In this document: positions 10,961-21,050 of the stretch, in pieces | How the letters are laid out: each line of letters opens with the position of its first letter | Numbering within the stretch: position 1 is the first letter of the stretch | NCBI GenBank assembly: GCA_022564635.1 | Contig: JADFLA010000005.1 | Coordinates: 1 to 48,771, forward strand | Length of the DNA stretch: 48,771 bases | From: Nanobdellota archaeon | GTDB lineage: Archaea > Nanobdellota > Nanobdellia > Woesearchaeales > GW2011-AR4 | Direction of reading: 5' to 3' | The notes under the pieces: model-generated | The model's database searches: none | What the model saw: only the letters and a program-made list of their open reading frames with translations | What the model was told of the DNA's origin: nothing | Program-made: the position numbers and the translations under genes

Positions 10961-11056
10961 AAGATAATCATTAAATTAGGGTTTTATATAATTTTGGGTA
11001 ATATGGGCAGAAGTTTTTTGGTAAAGATTATAAATATTCTATAAATAACATTTTAC

Positions 11057-11362
11057 ATGAAACTTTTATTCATCTGCACATTTAATTTACAACGAAGCCC
11101 AACAGCAGCAGAAATATTCAAAGATAAGTATGAAACTAAATCCGCTGGTGTGGGTGAGAATGCTAAACAACCTTTGACTGCTGAATTACTTAAATGGGCC
11201 GATGTCGTATTTGTGATGGAAGAAGAACATAGGAAGTTTATTTCAGAGAAATACCCTAAAGAATATTTGAAGAAGAAGATAATTAATTTACATATTCCTG
11301 ATATGTATTATTTTATGGATGAAGAATTGGTTAAGATTTTTAAAGAGAAAGTTAAATTTTAA
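11057..11362 (+). CDS. Low-molecular-weight protein tyrosine phosphatase-like protein
   Basis: CX5R signature: FICTFNLQRSPTAAE. Confidence 0.8.
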   Translation: MKLLFICTFNLQRSPTAAEIFKDKYETKSAGVGENAKQPLTAELLKWADVVFVMEEEHRKFISEKYPKEYLKKKIINLHIPDMYYFMDEELVKIFKEKVKF

Positions 11363-11407
11363 ATTCAAACTGTGTTTTTATAAAATAAGAAATCAATAGA
11401 CGTATTT

Positions 11408-11635
11408 CTATTTTGCGGCCTTCGCACCTATCCCTTTAGTGGCATGGCCCCCTTTGCTATATCTCAAGAACATCCCGATAGTTCTCTCATCTTCTTGCTT
11501 CTGTTTCTGCTGTTCGGGAGTAAGATCGGGAGTAGTGAAAGTCATAATTTCAGGCTTGTCTTTTCTGAACTTTGCATACCTTTCCTTCTTTGGATTTACT
11601 TTCTTTTTTTTGTTTTTGTTTTTTTTCTTTCCCAT
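11408..11635 (-). CDS. Small very basic protein
   Basis: 75 aa, MGKKKNKNKKKKVNPKKERYAKFRK...; favoured over the overlapping plus-strand ORFs. Confidence 0.55.
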   Translation of the reverse strand: MGKKKNKNKKKKVNPKKERYAKFRKDKPEIMTFTTPDLTPEQQKQKQEDERTIGMFLRYSKGGHATKGIGAKAAK

Positions 11636-11675
11636 ATGTATCCTTAAAAAGATAATTCAAAGGGTTTATAAATCT

Positions 11676-12116
11676 TTACTTGAAAAATCCATTATATTCA
11701 GAGCTTACCACACACTGACAACTGTTTACGTTTTTTGTTTTCAACCACCTTAATAAAAGTGATCTATTTAGACCTGTGCTGATTTTAACTGCTATCTTTT
11801 TCCAATTAAATAGTAAGTAAATAGCGGAAACTACATTCCCAATAGCAAATAAGGCAACAATCCAAATTGCAGCAACTTTTTTTGATTCCGCATTTAAATA
11901 TATGATTATGGAAAACAAAATGAGGCCAAGAATTAAGTCTAAAAATATTCCAAAAGTGATAGACCATGGGTCCACGAAAATTGAAGCTAAACCAGTAAAA
12001 ACCGATACGCTACTCAAATTTAGCCACGCTATAGAATAACCAACAAAACCAAGCAAACCTAGCCACGTAACTGCCTTTAATACGTTCATCTGGTTCATAT
12101 GCACATCAGCGTTCAT
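11676..12116 (-). CDS. Membrane protein, unknown
   Basis: 146 aa with several hydrophobic helices. Confidence 0.55.
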   Translation of the reverse strand: MNADVHMNQMNVLKAVTWLGLLGFVGYSIAWLNLSSVSVFTGLASIFVDPWSITFGIFLDLILGLILFSIIIYLNAESKKVAAIWIVALFAIGNVVSAIYLLFNWKKIAVKISTGLNRSLLLRWLKTKNVNSCQCVVSSEYNGFFK

Positions 12117-12238
12117 ACTCGTATAAAAAATTATTGCCCAGAAAAGGTCCTGTGATACTGTATCGGTTTTTAACTTGTAGAAGTTTCATCTTCAACCAAC
12201 ATAATTCAAATCTTTATCTCGATTTTAATTTTTGTTTC

Positions 12239-12541
12239 CTATTCCCATCCATCATCATCTGTTATTTTAGGCATATCTCTTGACACTATCATTTTAACTT
12301 TATCGGAGTCCCAATCAGGATGCAACTTTCTAGCTTCATTATACCTTTTCTTAAATTCCTCATTCCATTCTTCTTTAGTTAGTTTCATTTTTTCTTTTTC
12401 CCCCCCCTTTTCCTTGTCAGCTTCTTCGTAGCCTTTCATGAATCCTGCTTCTTCAGGACTCATCTCTCCTTCTTCCACTAACTTTTCTCTGCCTTCTTCA
12501 TCATAAACTGAATCTTCCTTTTTTTCCTCTTCTTTAACCAT
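12239..12541 (-). CDS. Acidic hypothetical protein
   Basis: 100 aa charged ORF with coding-like composition. Confidence 0.5.
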   Translation of the reverse strand: MVKEEEKKEDSVYDEEGREKLVEEGEMSPEEAGFMKGYEEADKEKGGEKEKMKLTKEEWNEEFKKRYNEARKLHPDWDSDKVKMIVSRDMPKITDDDGWE

Positions 12542-12672
12542 AGTTTACCACCCTCAATTAACCTGTTACATATAGAACCATATAAAAAGTTTATCAAATA
12601 GGTTATGGTTTTTAGGAAATTTTAAACAGATAATGTTAGGAAGCTTTTTTATGCTTCAAAATTCTTATATAC

Positions 12673-12792
12673 ATGGTACAATTCAAGAAGTTCTATTACA
12701 ATGCTAAATTTCCTAAGAAGGGTTGAATTGAGATAGTAAAAAACACCTATTCTTCAGCAATTCTACTATACAAGAATTTGGTTAATGCTTAA
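12673..12792 (+). pseudogene. Short ORF remnant with in-frame TGA
   Basis: MVQFKKFYYNAKFPKKG-TGA-IEIVKNTYSSAILLYKNLVNA-TAA. Confidence 0.35.
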
Positions 12793-12845
12793 AACCAAAA
12801 AGTTTATATATTATTTCTTACATTTCTTACTTATAAGAATTAAAG

Positions 12846-13103
12846 GTGATTATTATGCCATTATTAGAGATAAAAAGTGCAAAAATTACGAAAAAAGGAC
12901 AGATTGCTATTCCCAAGCATATAAGGGATATTGAAGGATTCAAGGAAGGTTCTAAGATAGCTATATTGGCATTTGATAACAGGATAGAATTAAGGCCTAT
13001 GAATCAAGTAGATGAAAGATTGTTTACTGCTTTGGCAACTGAAAAAATTTTAGCTAAGGATTGGAACAGCAAAGAGGATGAAAAGGCATGGAAGAACTTA
13101 TGA
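12846..13103 (+). CDS. AbrB/MazE-like antitoxin
   Basis: AKITKKGQIAIPKHIRDIEGFKEGSKI swapped-hairpin motif; overlaps the downstream toxin gene. Confidence 0.85.
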   Translation: MIIMPLLEIKSAKITKKGQIAIPKHIRDIEGFKEGSKIAILAFDNRIELRPMNQVDERLFTALATEKILAKDWNSKEDEKAWKNL

Positions 13104-13420
13104 AAGGAGATGTTGTAGTTCTGCCATTCCCGTTTTCTGATTTAAGCGCTTCAAAGAAAAGGCCAGCCTTGGTAGCTGCAACATTGGAAGGGCATGATGT
13201 TATCTTATGCCAGATCACAAGCGTAGCAAGAAATGACAATTATTCAATAAGCCTTAAGAATCAAGATTTTAAGCATGGTAAATTAAATGTGGATAGTGTA
13301 ATAAGACCAAATAGGTTATTTACAGCTGATAAATCAATTGTATTGTATAAAGCTGGTTATCTCAAGATAGGTAAGATAAAAGAAGTTGAAAAGATGATTG
13401 TTAAGATATTTACTCATTAG
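13088..13420 (+). CDS. MazF/PemK-family toxin
   Basis: MKGDVVVLPFPFSDLSASKKRPALVAA...ILCQITS. Confidence 0.9.
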   Translation: MEELMKGDVVVLPFPFSDLSASKKRPALVAATLEGHDVILCQITSVARNDNYSISLKNQDFKHGKLNVDSVIRPNRLFTADKSIVLYKAGYLKIGKIKEVEKMIVKIFTH

Positions 13421-13651
13421 TTATTTTACCCCTTTACATCCTTCTTGTAATCTATTTATTAACACATTTTGAAGTTTGATTGAAAAAAGTAATTATTAAA
13501 TAGATAATGTTGTTGGTTTGAAAGATGTGTAGAATTGTAAAATGTGTGTTAGGCGACCCATTAGGCACAAAGGGGTTTTTAAGCCACCGTATTGCATTAT
13601 TTCTATAGTTTTTAATTTTCTTTAGCCCATTTACAATATTCTTTTGCAAAT

Positions 13652-14020
13652 TTAACTAACTATAAACCTTAAATTACCAAAACTCACATTCCAGAAATAA
13701 TAATTTAGAATCAAATAGACAGTAATCATTAAAGTTATAGTGAATATCTTAATTTTTATATTTTTGATTTTCATTATGGATTCAAAATAATAATACATCG
13801 GAAAGTATTTTATCGGAAGAATAATGTAAATAAATGCTAATTTTATTATGAAAGAAATAGTAAATCCAAAATTGTCAATAATATATTTCATAAATGGATT
13901 GCTTTCAATATGTCCTTTCTGCAAAGCGAAATAAGTTGTTGCTGCATCAAAAATATTACCTAAACTAGCGGTAATGGCTAAAATAAGAATTAGTTTTAGG
14001 ATGGATTTGTTGTTAAGCAT
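13652..14020 (-). CDS. Small membrane protein (DUF5658-like)
   Basis: GNIFDAATTYFALQKGHIESNPFMKYII followed by TM helices. Confidence 0.6.
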   Translation of the reverse strand: MLNNKSILKLILILAITASLGNIFDAATTYFALQKGHIESNPFMKYIIDNFGFTISFIIKLAFIYIILPIKYFPMYYYFESIMKIKNIKIKIFTITLMITVYLILNYYFWNVSFGNLRFIVS

Positions 14021-14130
14021 CTTCTGGATAAGGATAAGAAATAGTTTTTAAAAACTTTACTTTGATTCTTTTGCCCATTCACAAGATTTATAAATTAATT
14101 CTCTTTATTAAAACAGTATTTTAAAAGAAA

Positions 14131-15567
14131 ATGTCTCTACTCTCAAAATCAAAATATCTAATTGGGTTGCAATGCCCTAAACATCTATGGTTATCAGTTC
14201 ATGACCCTTCTAGAATACCAGAACCTGATGAATCTACTCAGTATAGGTTTTCACAAGGGCATTTAGTTGGAGAATTGGCTAAAAAAGTTTTTTTGAAAGG
14301 TATTGATGTTCCTGTTGAAGATTTTTCAAAAAATCTTAAATTATCCAAAGAATTGCTTTCTAAAAGAAAACCTTTATTTGAGGCTGCTTTTATGTTTGAA
14401 AATCTATATTCTAGGGCAGATATACTAAATCCTGTAAATAAGGATGAATGGGACATCATAGAGGTTAAATCAGGAACTAGTGTCAAAGAACCTAATGTTG
14501 ATGATGTTGCATTCCAAAATTATTGTTATACTAAATCCGGACTTAAGATAAGAAAATGTTTTCTTATGCATATCAATAATGAATTTGTTAAAAATGGTAA
14601 GATAGATCCTAATAAGCTATTTACGCAAACCGAGATAAGTGATGAAGTTAAAGAAACAGATGTTAAAGTTTCTGAGATGCTTAAGATCATGAATTTGAAA
14701 GAGTGTCCTTCATGTTTGATAGGTGTTCATAGCATAAAACCTTATGAATGTCCATTAAAGGATGAATGCTGGTCTAGTCTTCCAGATGATAATATATTTG
14801 ACCTTTATTCTGGAGGCAAAAAATGCTTTGATCTGTATGAAAAAGGCATAGAATCAATAGCAGATATTCCAGATGATTATAAATTAAGCTCTAATCAATC
14901 AATCCAGAAGGAATGTTCTTCTGGAAAAGTTCATATTGAAAAGTCTAAGATAAAAGAATTTCTTTCTACTTTAAAGTATCCATTATATTATCTTGATTTT
15001 GAAACTTATGCAACTACAATTCCCCTGTATGATGGTCTAAAACCTTACCAAGCTATCCCTTTCCAGTTTTCTTTGCATGTTGATTCAAAAAAATCTGTTA
15101 AACATCATTCTTTTCTTTCTACTTTAGGTGATTCTCGTTTAGAATTTTTGAAAGCCTTGAAGGCAGTTATCGGTCCAACTGGCAGTATAGTTGCATACAA
15201 TCAAAGTTTTGAAAAAAATATACTTAAATCACTTTCTGTTATGTATCCTTCGTATAAGGACTGGGTAGATTCTATTTTGGATAGGTTTGTTGACTTACTT
15301 ATCCCTTTTCGGAAGTTTTACTATTACAATCCAAAACAAAAAGGAAGCGCATCAATAAAATATGTTTTACCTGCAATAACCGGAAAAGATTATTCCGGAT
15401 TAGATATAGCTGATGGAGAAACCGCAAGCTTAGAATACATGAACATGATCCATGGACCTAAACAAACCAAAGAGGAAATAATGAAAATCCGGGAAGATCT
15501 AGAGAATTATTGTAAATTAGATACTGAAGGGATGGTTTGGATTGTTGAAAGGCTTGGGAAGGTTTAA
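14131..15567 (+). CDS. DUF2779 protein: Cas4-like PD-(D/E)XK nuclease plus DEDD exonuclease-like domain
   Basis: N-terminal IGLQCPKHLW; SRADIL...WDIIEVKSG; CPSC...ECPLKDEC cysteines; C-terminal YYLDFETYA, VAYNQSFEKNIL, YCKLDTEGM. Confidence 0.85.
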   Translation: MSLLSKSKYLIGLQCPKHLWLSVHDPSRIPEPDESTQYRFSQGHLVGELAKKVFLKGIDVPVEDFSKNLKLSKELLSKRKPLFEAAFMFENLYSRADILNPVNKDEWDIIEVKSGTSVKEPNVDDVAFQNYCYTKSGLKIRKCFLMHINNEFVKNGKIDPNKLFTQTEISDEVKETDVKVSEMLKIMNLKECPSCLIGVHSIKPYECPLKDECWSSLPDDNIFDLYSGGKKCFDLYEKGIESIADIPDDYKLSSNQSIQKECSSGKVHIEKSKIKEFLSTLKYPLYYLDFETYATTIPLYDGLKPYQAIPFQFSLHVDSKKSVKHHSFLSTLGDSRLEFLKALKAVIGPTGSIVAYNQSFEKNILKSLSVMYPSYKDWVDSILDRFVDLLIPFRKFYYYNPKQKGSASIKYVLPAITGKDYSGLDIADGETASLEYMNMIHGPKQTKEEIMKIREDLENYCKLDTEGMVWIVERLGKV

Positions 15568-15628
15568 ATATTGACCTGAGGTAACATATGATTTAGTGGT
15601 CTTAAAATGTCAAACTGGAAAAAACAAA

Positions 15629-17425
15629 ATGAAAAAACAAAAATATTCAGTTAATCAAAATCCTGCAGAAACGATATTGGCTTGGGTAAATTCTGGAGAG
15701 ATTGCTATTCCTGAAATTCAAAGACCTTTCGTTTGGGACTCAACAAAAGTTAGAAATTTAATAGATTCACTTTACCAGGGATATCCCATTGGATACCTGA
15801 TTATCTGGCGCAATCCAGATGTAAGATTAAAAGATGGTAAAACTTCTGAAGGGAAAAAAATACTAATCGATGGTCAACAAAGAATAGCTGCATTAATGAC
15901 ATCAATACTTGGAGAGGAAATATTAAATAAAGATTATAAAAAAATTATTATTAAAATTGCATTTAACCCATTAACAGAAAAATTCGAAGTATTAAATCCT
16001 GCAATTTCTAAAGATTCTAGTTGGATACCCAATATTGGGCCCATCATTACAGGACAAACAAGATTAACTGCTGCAATAAATGAGTATTGTAATAAAAATC
16101 CTAAAGCTGATAGAAATCAGATAGAAGATTCATTAGAAAGCTTAAAAGAAGTTATTAAAAAGCAGATTGGTCTTATTGAATTAGAACATAATCTAGACAT
16201 TGAAACCATAACTGAAATTTTTATTAGAATAAATTCTGAAGGAGTACCTCTAAGTCAAGCTGATTTTGCCATGTCGAAAATAGCAGTAAATGAAACTTAT
16301 GAAGGTTCTATATTAAGAAAATGTATTGATTATTCATGTCATTTAATGATATCTCCTGAATTTTATACAACTATTAGGGATGTTGACAAAGATTTTGCAG
16401 AATCCGAATATTTCCAAAAAATTTCTTGGTTAAAAAATGAAAGTGATGATCTCTATGACCCCAGTTACAAGGATCTATTAAGGGTTGCCTTTACTTCTGA
16501 ATTTAATAGGGGTAAACTTGCAGATTTAGTTAGTTTATTATCTGGAAGAAATTTTGAACTAAGAACTTATGAGGAAGAAATTGTAAAGGATTCTTTCGCA
16601 TTACTCAAAAAAGGTATTTTAAATTTTATCAATGAGACAAATTTTAAAAGATTTTTGATGATAATTAAATCTGCTGGATTTATTTCACCCAATCTTATTA
16701 GGTCTAAAAACGCATTAAATTTTGCTTACATATTATATCTTAAACTCAGATCTCAAGATTATAATCCATCAGATATAGAAAGATATGTGCGTAAATGGTT
16801 TGTATTGAGCATTTTGACTGGTAGGTATTCCGGTTCACCAGAATCTAGATTTGATTTTGACATACGTAACATTGCTAAGAAAAAATTTGAAGAGTTCCTG
16901 AATGATGTTGAAAGTGCCGAATTATCCGAAGCTTTTTGGACTGCAGGCCTAGTTCAAAGTTTGAATACTTCTGTTTCTAGCAGCCCTTATTTTAATGTAT
17001 ATTTAGCTACTCAAGTGAAATCAAATGATAAGGGATTTTTATCTAAAGATATTACTGTAAAGGATTTGATAACACATAGGGGAGACATACACCATATCTT
17101 CCCAAAAGGATATCTTAAAGATAACAAATTGAAAAGAGGAGAATACAATCAAATCGCTAATTATGTATATATGCAATCAGAAATTAACATAAAAATTGGG
17201 AATAAATCACCTAAAAGTTATTTTACAGAATTACTTGAACAATGTGATGGCGGAGAAGTTAAGTATGGTGGAATAAACGAGAAATTAGGACTTCAACAAA
17301 ATCTGAAAATGAATTGTGTGCCTGAATCAATTTTCAATATGGAAATAAGTGATTATGAGAATTTTTTGAAAGAAAGAAGAAAATTAATATCAATAAAAAT
17401 TAAAGAATATTATTTTTCACTATAG
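15629..17425 (+). CDS. DUF262 domain protein with HNH-like C-terminus (GmrSD-like)
   Basis: [57 protein letters not shown]. Start [10 protein letters not shown] at 15629 preferred over 15596. Confidence 0.88.
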   Translation: MKKQKYSVNQNPAETILAWVNSGEIAIPEIQRPFVWDSTKVRNLIDSLYQGYPIGYLIIWRNPDVRLKDGKTSEGKKILIDGQQRIAALMTSILGEEILNKDYKKIIIKIAFNPLTEKFEVLNPAISKDSSWIPNIGPIITGQTRLTAAINEYCNKNPKADRNQIEDSLESLKEVIKKQIGLIELEHNLDIETITEIFIRINSEGVPLSQADFAMSKIAVNETYEGSILRKCIDYSCHLMISPEFYTTIRDVDKDFAESEYFQKISWLKNESDDLYDPSYKDLLRVAFTSEFNRGKLADLVSLLSGRNFELRTYEEEIVKDSFALLKKGILNFINETNFKRFLMIIKSAGFISPNLIRSKNALNFAYILYLKLRSQDYNPSDIERYVRKWFVLSILTGRYSGSPESRFDFDIRNIAKKKFEEFLNDVESAELSEAFWTAGLVQSLNTSVSSSPYFNVYLATQVKSNDKGFLSKDITVKDLITHRGDIHHIFPKGYLKDNKLKRGEYNQIANYVYMQSEINIKIGNKSPKSYFTELLEQCDGGEVKYGGINEKLGLQQNLKMNCVPESIFNMEISDYENFLKERRKLISIKIKEYYFSL

Positions 17426-17475
17426 ACAAACCAGAAAATTATAACTGACACTCCAAAAAATAAGGTGAAGTAATA

Positions 17476-19830
17476 ATGAGTCTTAACGAAGCAGACACAA
17501 GAGCGAAACTAATTGATCCAACTATCCACAAGATTGGTTGGACTGAAAATCTCATTAGAAGAGAAAAAACTGCTGGAGCAATTGAAGTCATTAATGGTAA
17601 TCCTAAACGTAAAACTGGAAGAACTGATTATTTATTGTGCTTGCCTGCTAGAGAAGATCAAAACCCACTGCCCATTGCTATAGTAGAAGCAAAGAAAGAG
17701 AATGATCCATGTACACTTGGCCTGGACCAGGCAAAAGATTATGCAAAATATCAACACGTTCCTTTCGTATTCTCAACTAACGGTCATTTGTATGCCGTGT
17801 ATGATTTTTTTAGCGGAAAAATAAAATCTGACATCCCATTAAATGAGTTCCCAGCGCCAAATAAATTAAGAGAATTATATGAAAAGAAAAAAGGCTTTAG
17901 TTTAGACTCAGAAGATGCTAAGGCCTTATTAGTACCTTATGCTGGAGGACAATCTGAAAGAAGATATTATCAAGATGCTGCAATTCGAGCAGCATTAGAA
18001 AAGATTGCTTCAGGCAATAAAGGGAGTAATAGAGTATTGTTATCTTTAGCTACTGGAGCTGGAAAAACCAGGATAGCTGTTCAATTATTACATAAAATTG
18101 CTTTATCTGGTCAACTTAAAAAGGCATTATTTGTATGTGACAGAAATGAGCTTAAAAGGCAAGGATATGGAAGTTTATTTGGTACATTCGGAGACAATGT
18201 TGCAGTCGTGGGGAAGAAAAATCCACAGAAAAATGCTAGAATTATTGTAGCTACATACCAATCATTAGGGATAGATGATGAAGGAGATCAATCATTTTTT
18301 CTAGATAATTATCCCAAAGATTATTTCAGTCACATCATAATTGATGAGTGTCATAGAAGTGCATGGAATAAGTGGAGTATTGTTTTAACTAACAATACTA
18401 AAGCTGTTCAAATTGGATTAACTGCAACTCCAAGGAAAATAGTGGGAGAGAAATCTCCTGAAAGAGACATAGATGAGAAGATAAGTAAGAATAATATCAA
18501 GTATTTTGGCGAGCCAGTATATGAATACAGTTATATCCAAGGTCAAGAAGACGGTTACTTGGCAGCTTTGGAGTTAATTAAAAGAAAAGTAACAATTGAT
18601 GATTTGTGGCTGACAAGAGAAGAATTGCTTAAAAAAGGAATTAAAAACAAAAAAACTGGAAAATTGTTAACGGATAATGAAATCAAGGAAATATATACTA
18701 AAAAGAATTTTGATAAGGAATTGGTATTGCCTGACAGAAGAAAAGCTATGATTAATGATCTTATTAAGAACTTGGAGGATACTGGAGGACTTAAGCAAAA
18801 AACAATAATATTTTGCGTAAATGATCTTCATGCACATGATGTTGCTAATGATATTCATAATATTGCGGTGGATAAAGGATATAGAGATACTAAAAAACTA
18901 GTTTTCAAATTTACACAAAAGGGTGTGGATGCAGGAACACTTGGTGAAAGTCAAGAAACATTAATGGGTAATATGAGGGGCAGTAAAAGCTCCCATTTTA
19001 TTGCAACAACCGTTGAATTGTTAACAACCGGTGTTGATTTACCTTGTGTTGCTAACATTGTCTTCTTTAGTTACGTTTCCTCGCCTATTCAATTTTATCA
19101 AATGTTTGGAAGAGGAACGAGAATTGACACTGTTTTTGATAAGTTCATGTTTAGGATTTATGATTATACTAATGCAAGTAGATTATTTGGAAAAGAATTT
19201 ATTTCAATAGCAAGAGATAAGCCGTCTAAACCATCAAAGAAAAAGAAAGAATTAGTTATTGGAGAAGCATCAGGATTTTATGTTAAAGTTAAAGATGAAG
19301 GCATATTTATCATAATGAAAGATAAAGAAACTGGAAAAGAGAGACCAGTACCAGTTGAAGAATATCAAGCAGATCTCGCTGTTAGATTGGTAAAAGAAGC
19401 ACACAATATTGATTTACTACGTGAGATGTGGATAAACCCAGATTCTAGAAAACATTTAGTTAATGCCTTACCTGGAGGAGAACAAGGTGCAAATTTACTT
19501 AGAAATATTTTAAAATTAGAAAATTGTGATTTATTTGATTTATTCGCTAATGTGGGATTTGGAATTGACCCAAAAACTAGAAAAGATAGAGTTATTGGAT
19601 TTGAGTATAAGAATTCTGATTGGTTAAATTCATTACCTACTGATGCTGCATCCGTTATTAAGGAAATTGCAAAACAATTCAGTAAAGAAGGCATTGAAGA
19701 ATTGGAGAATGATGACATTTGGAATGTTCCGAGTGTAAAAAGAGCTGGCGGTTATAAATCGGTAGAAAAGTTTACAGATGACATTAAATCATTAATAGTT
19801 GATGTTAAGAAGAGGATTTTAGCAGCATGA
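17476..19830 (+). CDS. hsdR: Type I restriction endonuclease subunit R
   Basis: RTDYLL...IAIVEAKKEN nuclease motif, LATGAGKTRIA Walker A, IIDECHRS DEAH-like box, QMFGRGTRID motif VI. Confidence 0.93.
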   Translation: MSLNEADTRAKLIDPTIHKIGWTENLIRREKTAGAIEVINGNPKRKTGRTDYLLCLPAREDQNPLPIAIVEAKKENDPCTLGLDQAKDYAKYQHVPFVFSTNGHLYAVYDFFSGKIKSDIPLNEFPAPNKLRELYEKKKGFSLDSEDAKALLVPYAGGQSERRYYQDAAIRAALEKIASGNKGSNRVLLSLATGAGKTRIAVQLLHKIALSGQLKKALFVCDRNELKRQGYGSLFGTFGDNVAVVGKKNPQKNARIIVATYQSLGIDDEGDQSFFLDNYPKDYFSHIIIDECHRSAWNKWSIVLTNNTKAVQIGLTATPRKIVGEKSPERDIDEKISKNNIKYFGEPVYEYSYIQGQEDGYLAALELIKRKVTIDDLWLTREELLKKGIKNKKTGKLLTDNEIKEIYTKKNFDKELVLPDRRKAMINDLIKNLEDTGGLKQKTIIFCVNDLHAHDVANDIHNIAVDKGYRDTKKLVFKFTQKGVDAGTLGESQETLMGNMRGSKSSHFIATTVELLTTGVDLPCVANIVFFSYVSSPIQFYQMFGRGTRIDTVFDKFMFRIYDYTNASRLFGKEFISIARDKPSKPSKKKKELVIGEASGFYVKVKDEGIFIIMKDKETGKERPVPVEEYQADLAVRLVKEAHNIDLLREMWINPDSRKHLVNALPGGEQGANLLRNILKLENCDLFDLFANVGFGIDPKTRKDRVIGFEYKNSDWLNSLPTDAASVIKEIAKQFSKEGIEELENDDIWNVPSVKRAGGYKSVEKFTDDIKSLIVDVKKRILAA

Positions 19831-21050
19831 AACAAGAACTAGTTCTTAAAAAGAATTTTCCAGAAGGGTGGAAATGGAGTATTCTTGGGGAAATTGCTAC
19901 TTACTATAATGGTAGGGGCTTCAAGTCTGGAGAATGGAGCAAAGAGGGATTACCAATAATTCGTATTCAAAATTTAACCAAGACTACAGATCACTATAAC
20001 TATTATAATGGTCCATACGATAAAAATTATCATGTTAAAAATGGAGATCTTTTGCTAGCTTGGTCTGCAACTCTAGATATATTTGTTTGGGATTCTTCAG
20101 ATGCCTTATTAAATCAGCATATTTTCAAGATTGAGGTTGATAATTCCAAAATTGAAAAGAAATATTTTTTTTACTATATAAAACAAATAATTGAAAAAAT
20201 TAAACAACAAATTCATGGAGGGGGAATGAAGCATATTACTAAGAGTAAATTATTATCCATCCCCATAGTCCTACCCCAAATTAAAGATCAACAAATAATA
20301 GTCTCAAAACTTGATAAACAAATGAAAGAAATTGAAATGATGAAGAAAGCATCTAACACTCTAAAGGAATATTTGGAAGAGTCACTTTACAGCTTTGTTG
20401 AAAGTATATTTGAGAATAAATTTGAAGAAATGAAATTAGATGAACTTATTGATTTCGTAAAAAGTGGTATATCGCGAAAATTTGAAACAACAAATGTAGG
20501 GGTTCCAGTTATGAGATCAACTAATATAAAGATTAAAACTTCATCCATAAACTTAGATGATATCAGATATTGGTATTGGGACGATACTAAAGGGGACGAT
20601 ACCAAGAAATATCTGCTTGATCAGGGAGATATATTACTCAATTTTATCAATAGCCCTGCACAGATTGGAAAGGTTTGTATATATAGATCTGAGTTTAAGG
20701 ATTGTATTTACACTACCAATTCATTTAGGATAAAGTTTGATCAAAGGAAATTACTTCATAAATTTTTTAGAATATTCTCTTTGAGTAAATATTACAGAAA
20801 GCAAATTGAAGCCACCACAAAAAGAGCAGTAAACCAGGCCAGTTTTACTCAGAAGGACTTAAGAAATATTAAGATTCCGCTTCCCTCCGTAGAGTTACAA
20901 GAAAATTATATTTTCAAATTCGAATTAATTGAAACGGAACTTCAAAACATTATAAAATCGTTTCAAATCTCCAGTGAAGCAATATTACTACTCCAATCAT
21001 CAATCTTAAACGAAGTATTCGGAAAATACGAAATTCCTGAGGAGGCATAA
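19827..21050 (+). CDS. hsdS: Type I R-M specificity subunit S
   Basis: PEGWKWSILGEIATYYNGRGFKSGEW, ISPIVLP-type TRD ends, two TRD halves; ATGA overlap with hsdR. Confidence 0.9.
   Translation: MKQELVLKKNFPEGWKWSILGEIATYYNGRGFKSGEWSKEGLPIIRIQNLTKTTDHYNYYNGPYDKNYHVKNGDLLLAWSATLDIFVWDSSDALLNQHIFKIEVDNSKIEKKYFFYYIKQIIEKIKQQIHGGGMKHITKSKLLSIPIVLPQIKDQQIIVSKLDKQMKEIEMMKKASNTLKEYLEESLYSFVESIFENKFEEMKLDELIDFVKSGISRKFETTNVGVPVMRSTNIKIKTSSINLDDIRYWYWDDTKGDDTKKYLLDQGDILLNFINSPAQIGKVCIYRSEFKDCIYTTNSFRIKFDQRKLLHKFFRIFSLSKYYRKQIEATTKRAVNQASFTQKDLRNIKIPLPSVELQENYIFKFELIETELQNIIKSFQISSEAILLLQSSILNEVFGKYEIPEEA

Noticed and set aside
11439-11753. Plus-strand 104 aa Phe-rich ORF
   Set aside because: Antisense of the Lys-rich small protein at 11408-11635.
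13452-13649. Minus-strand 65 aa ORF
   Set aside because: No recognisable domain, lies in an intergenic gap; a different frame ends LVKFAKEYCKWAKEN*, so coding status is unclear.
14050-14100. Minus-strand peptide ELIYKSCEWAKESK* resembling LVKFAKEYCKWAKEN* at about 13622-13669
   Set aside because: Intriguing similarity but too short and no start codon context; may be chance.
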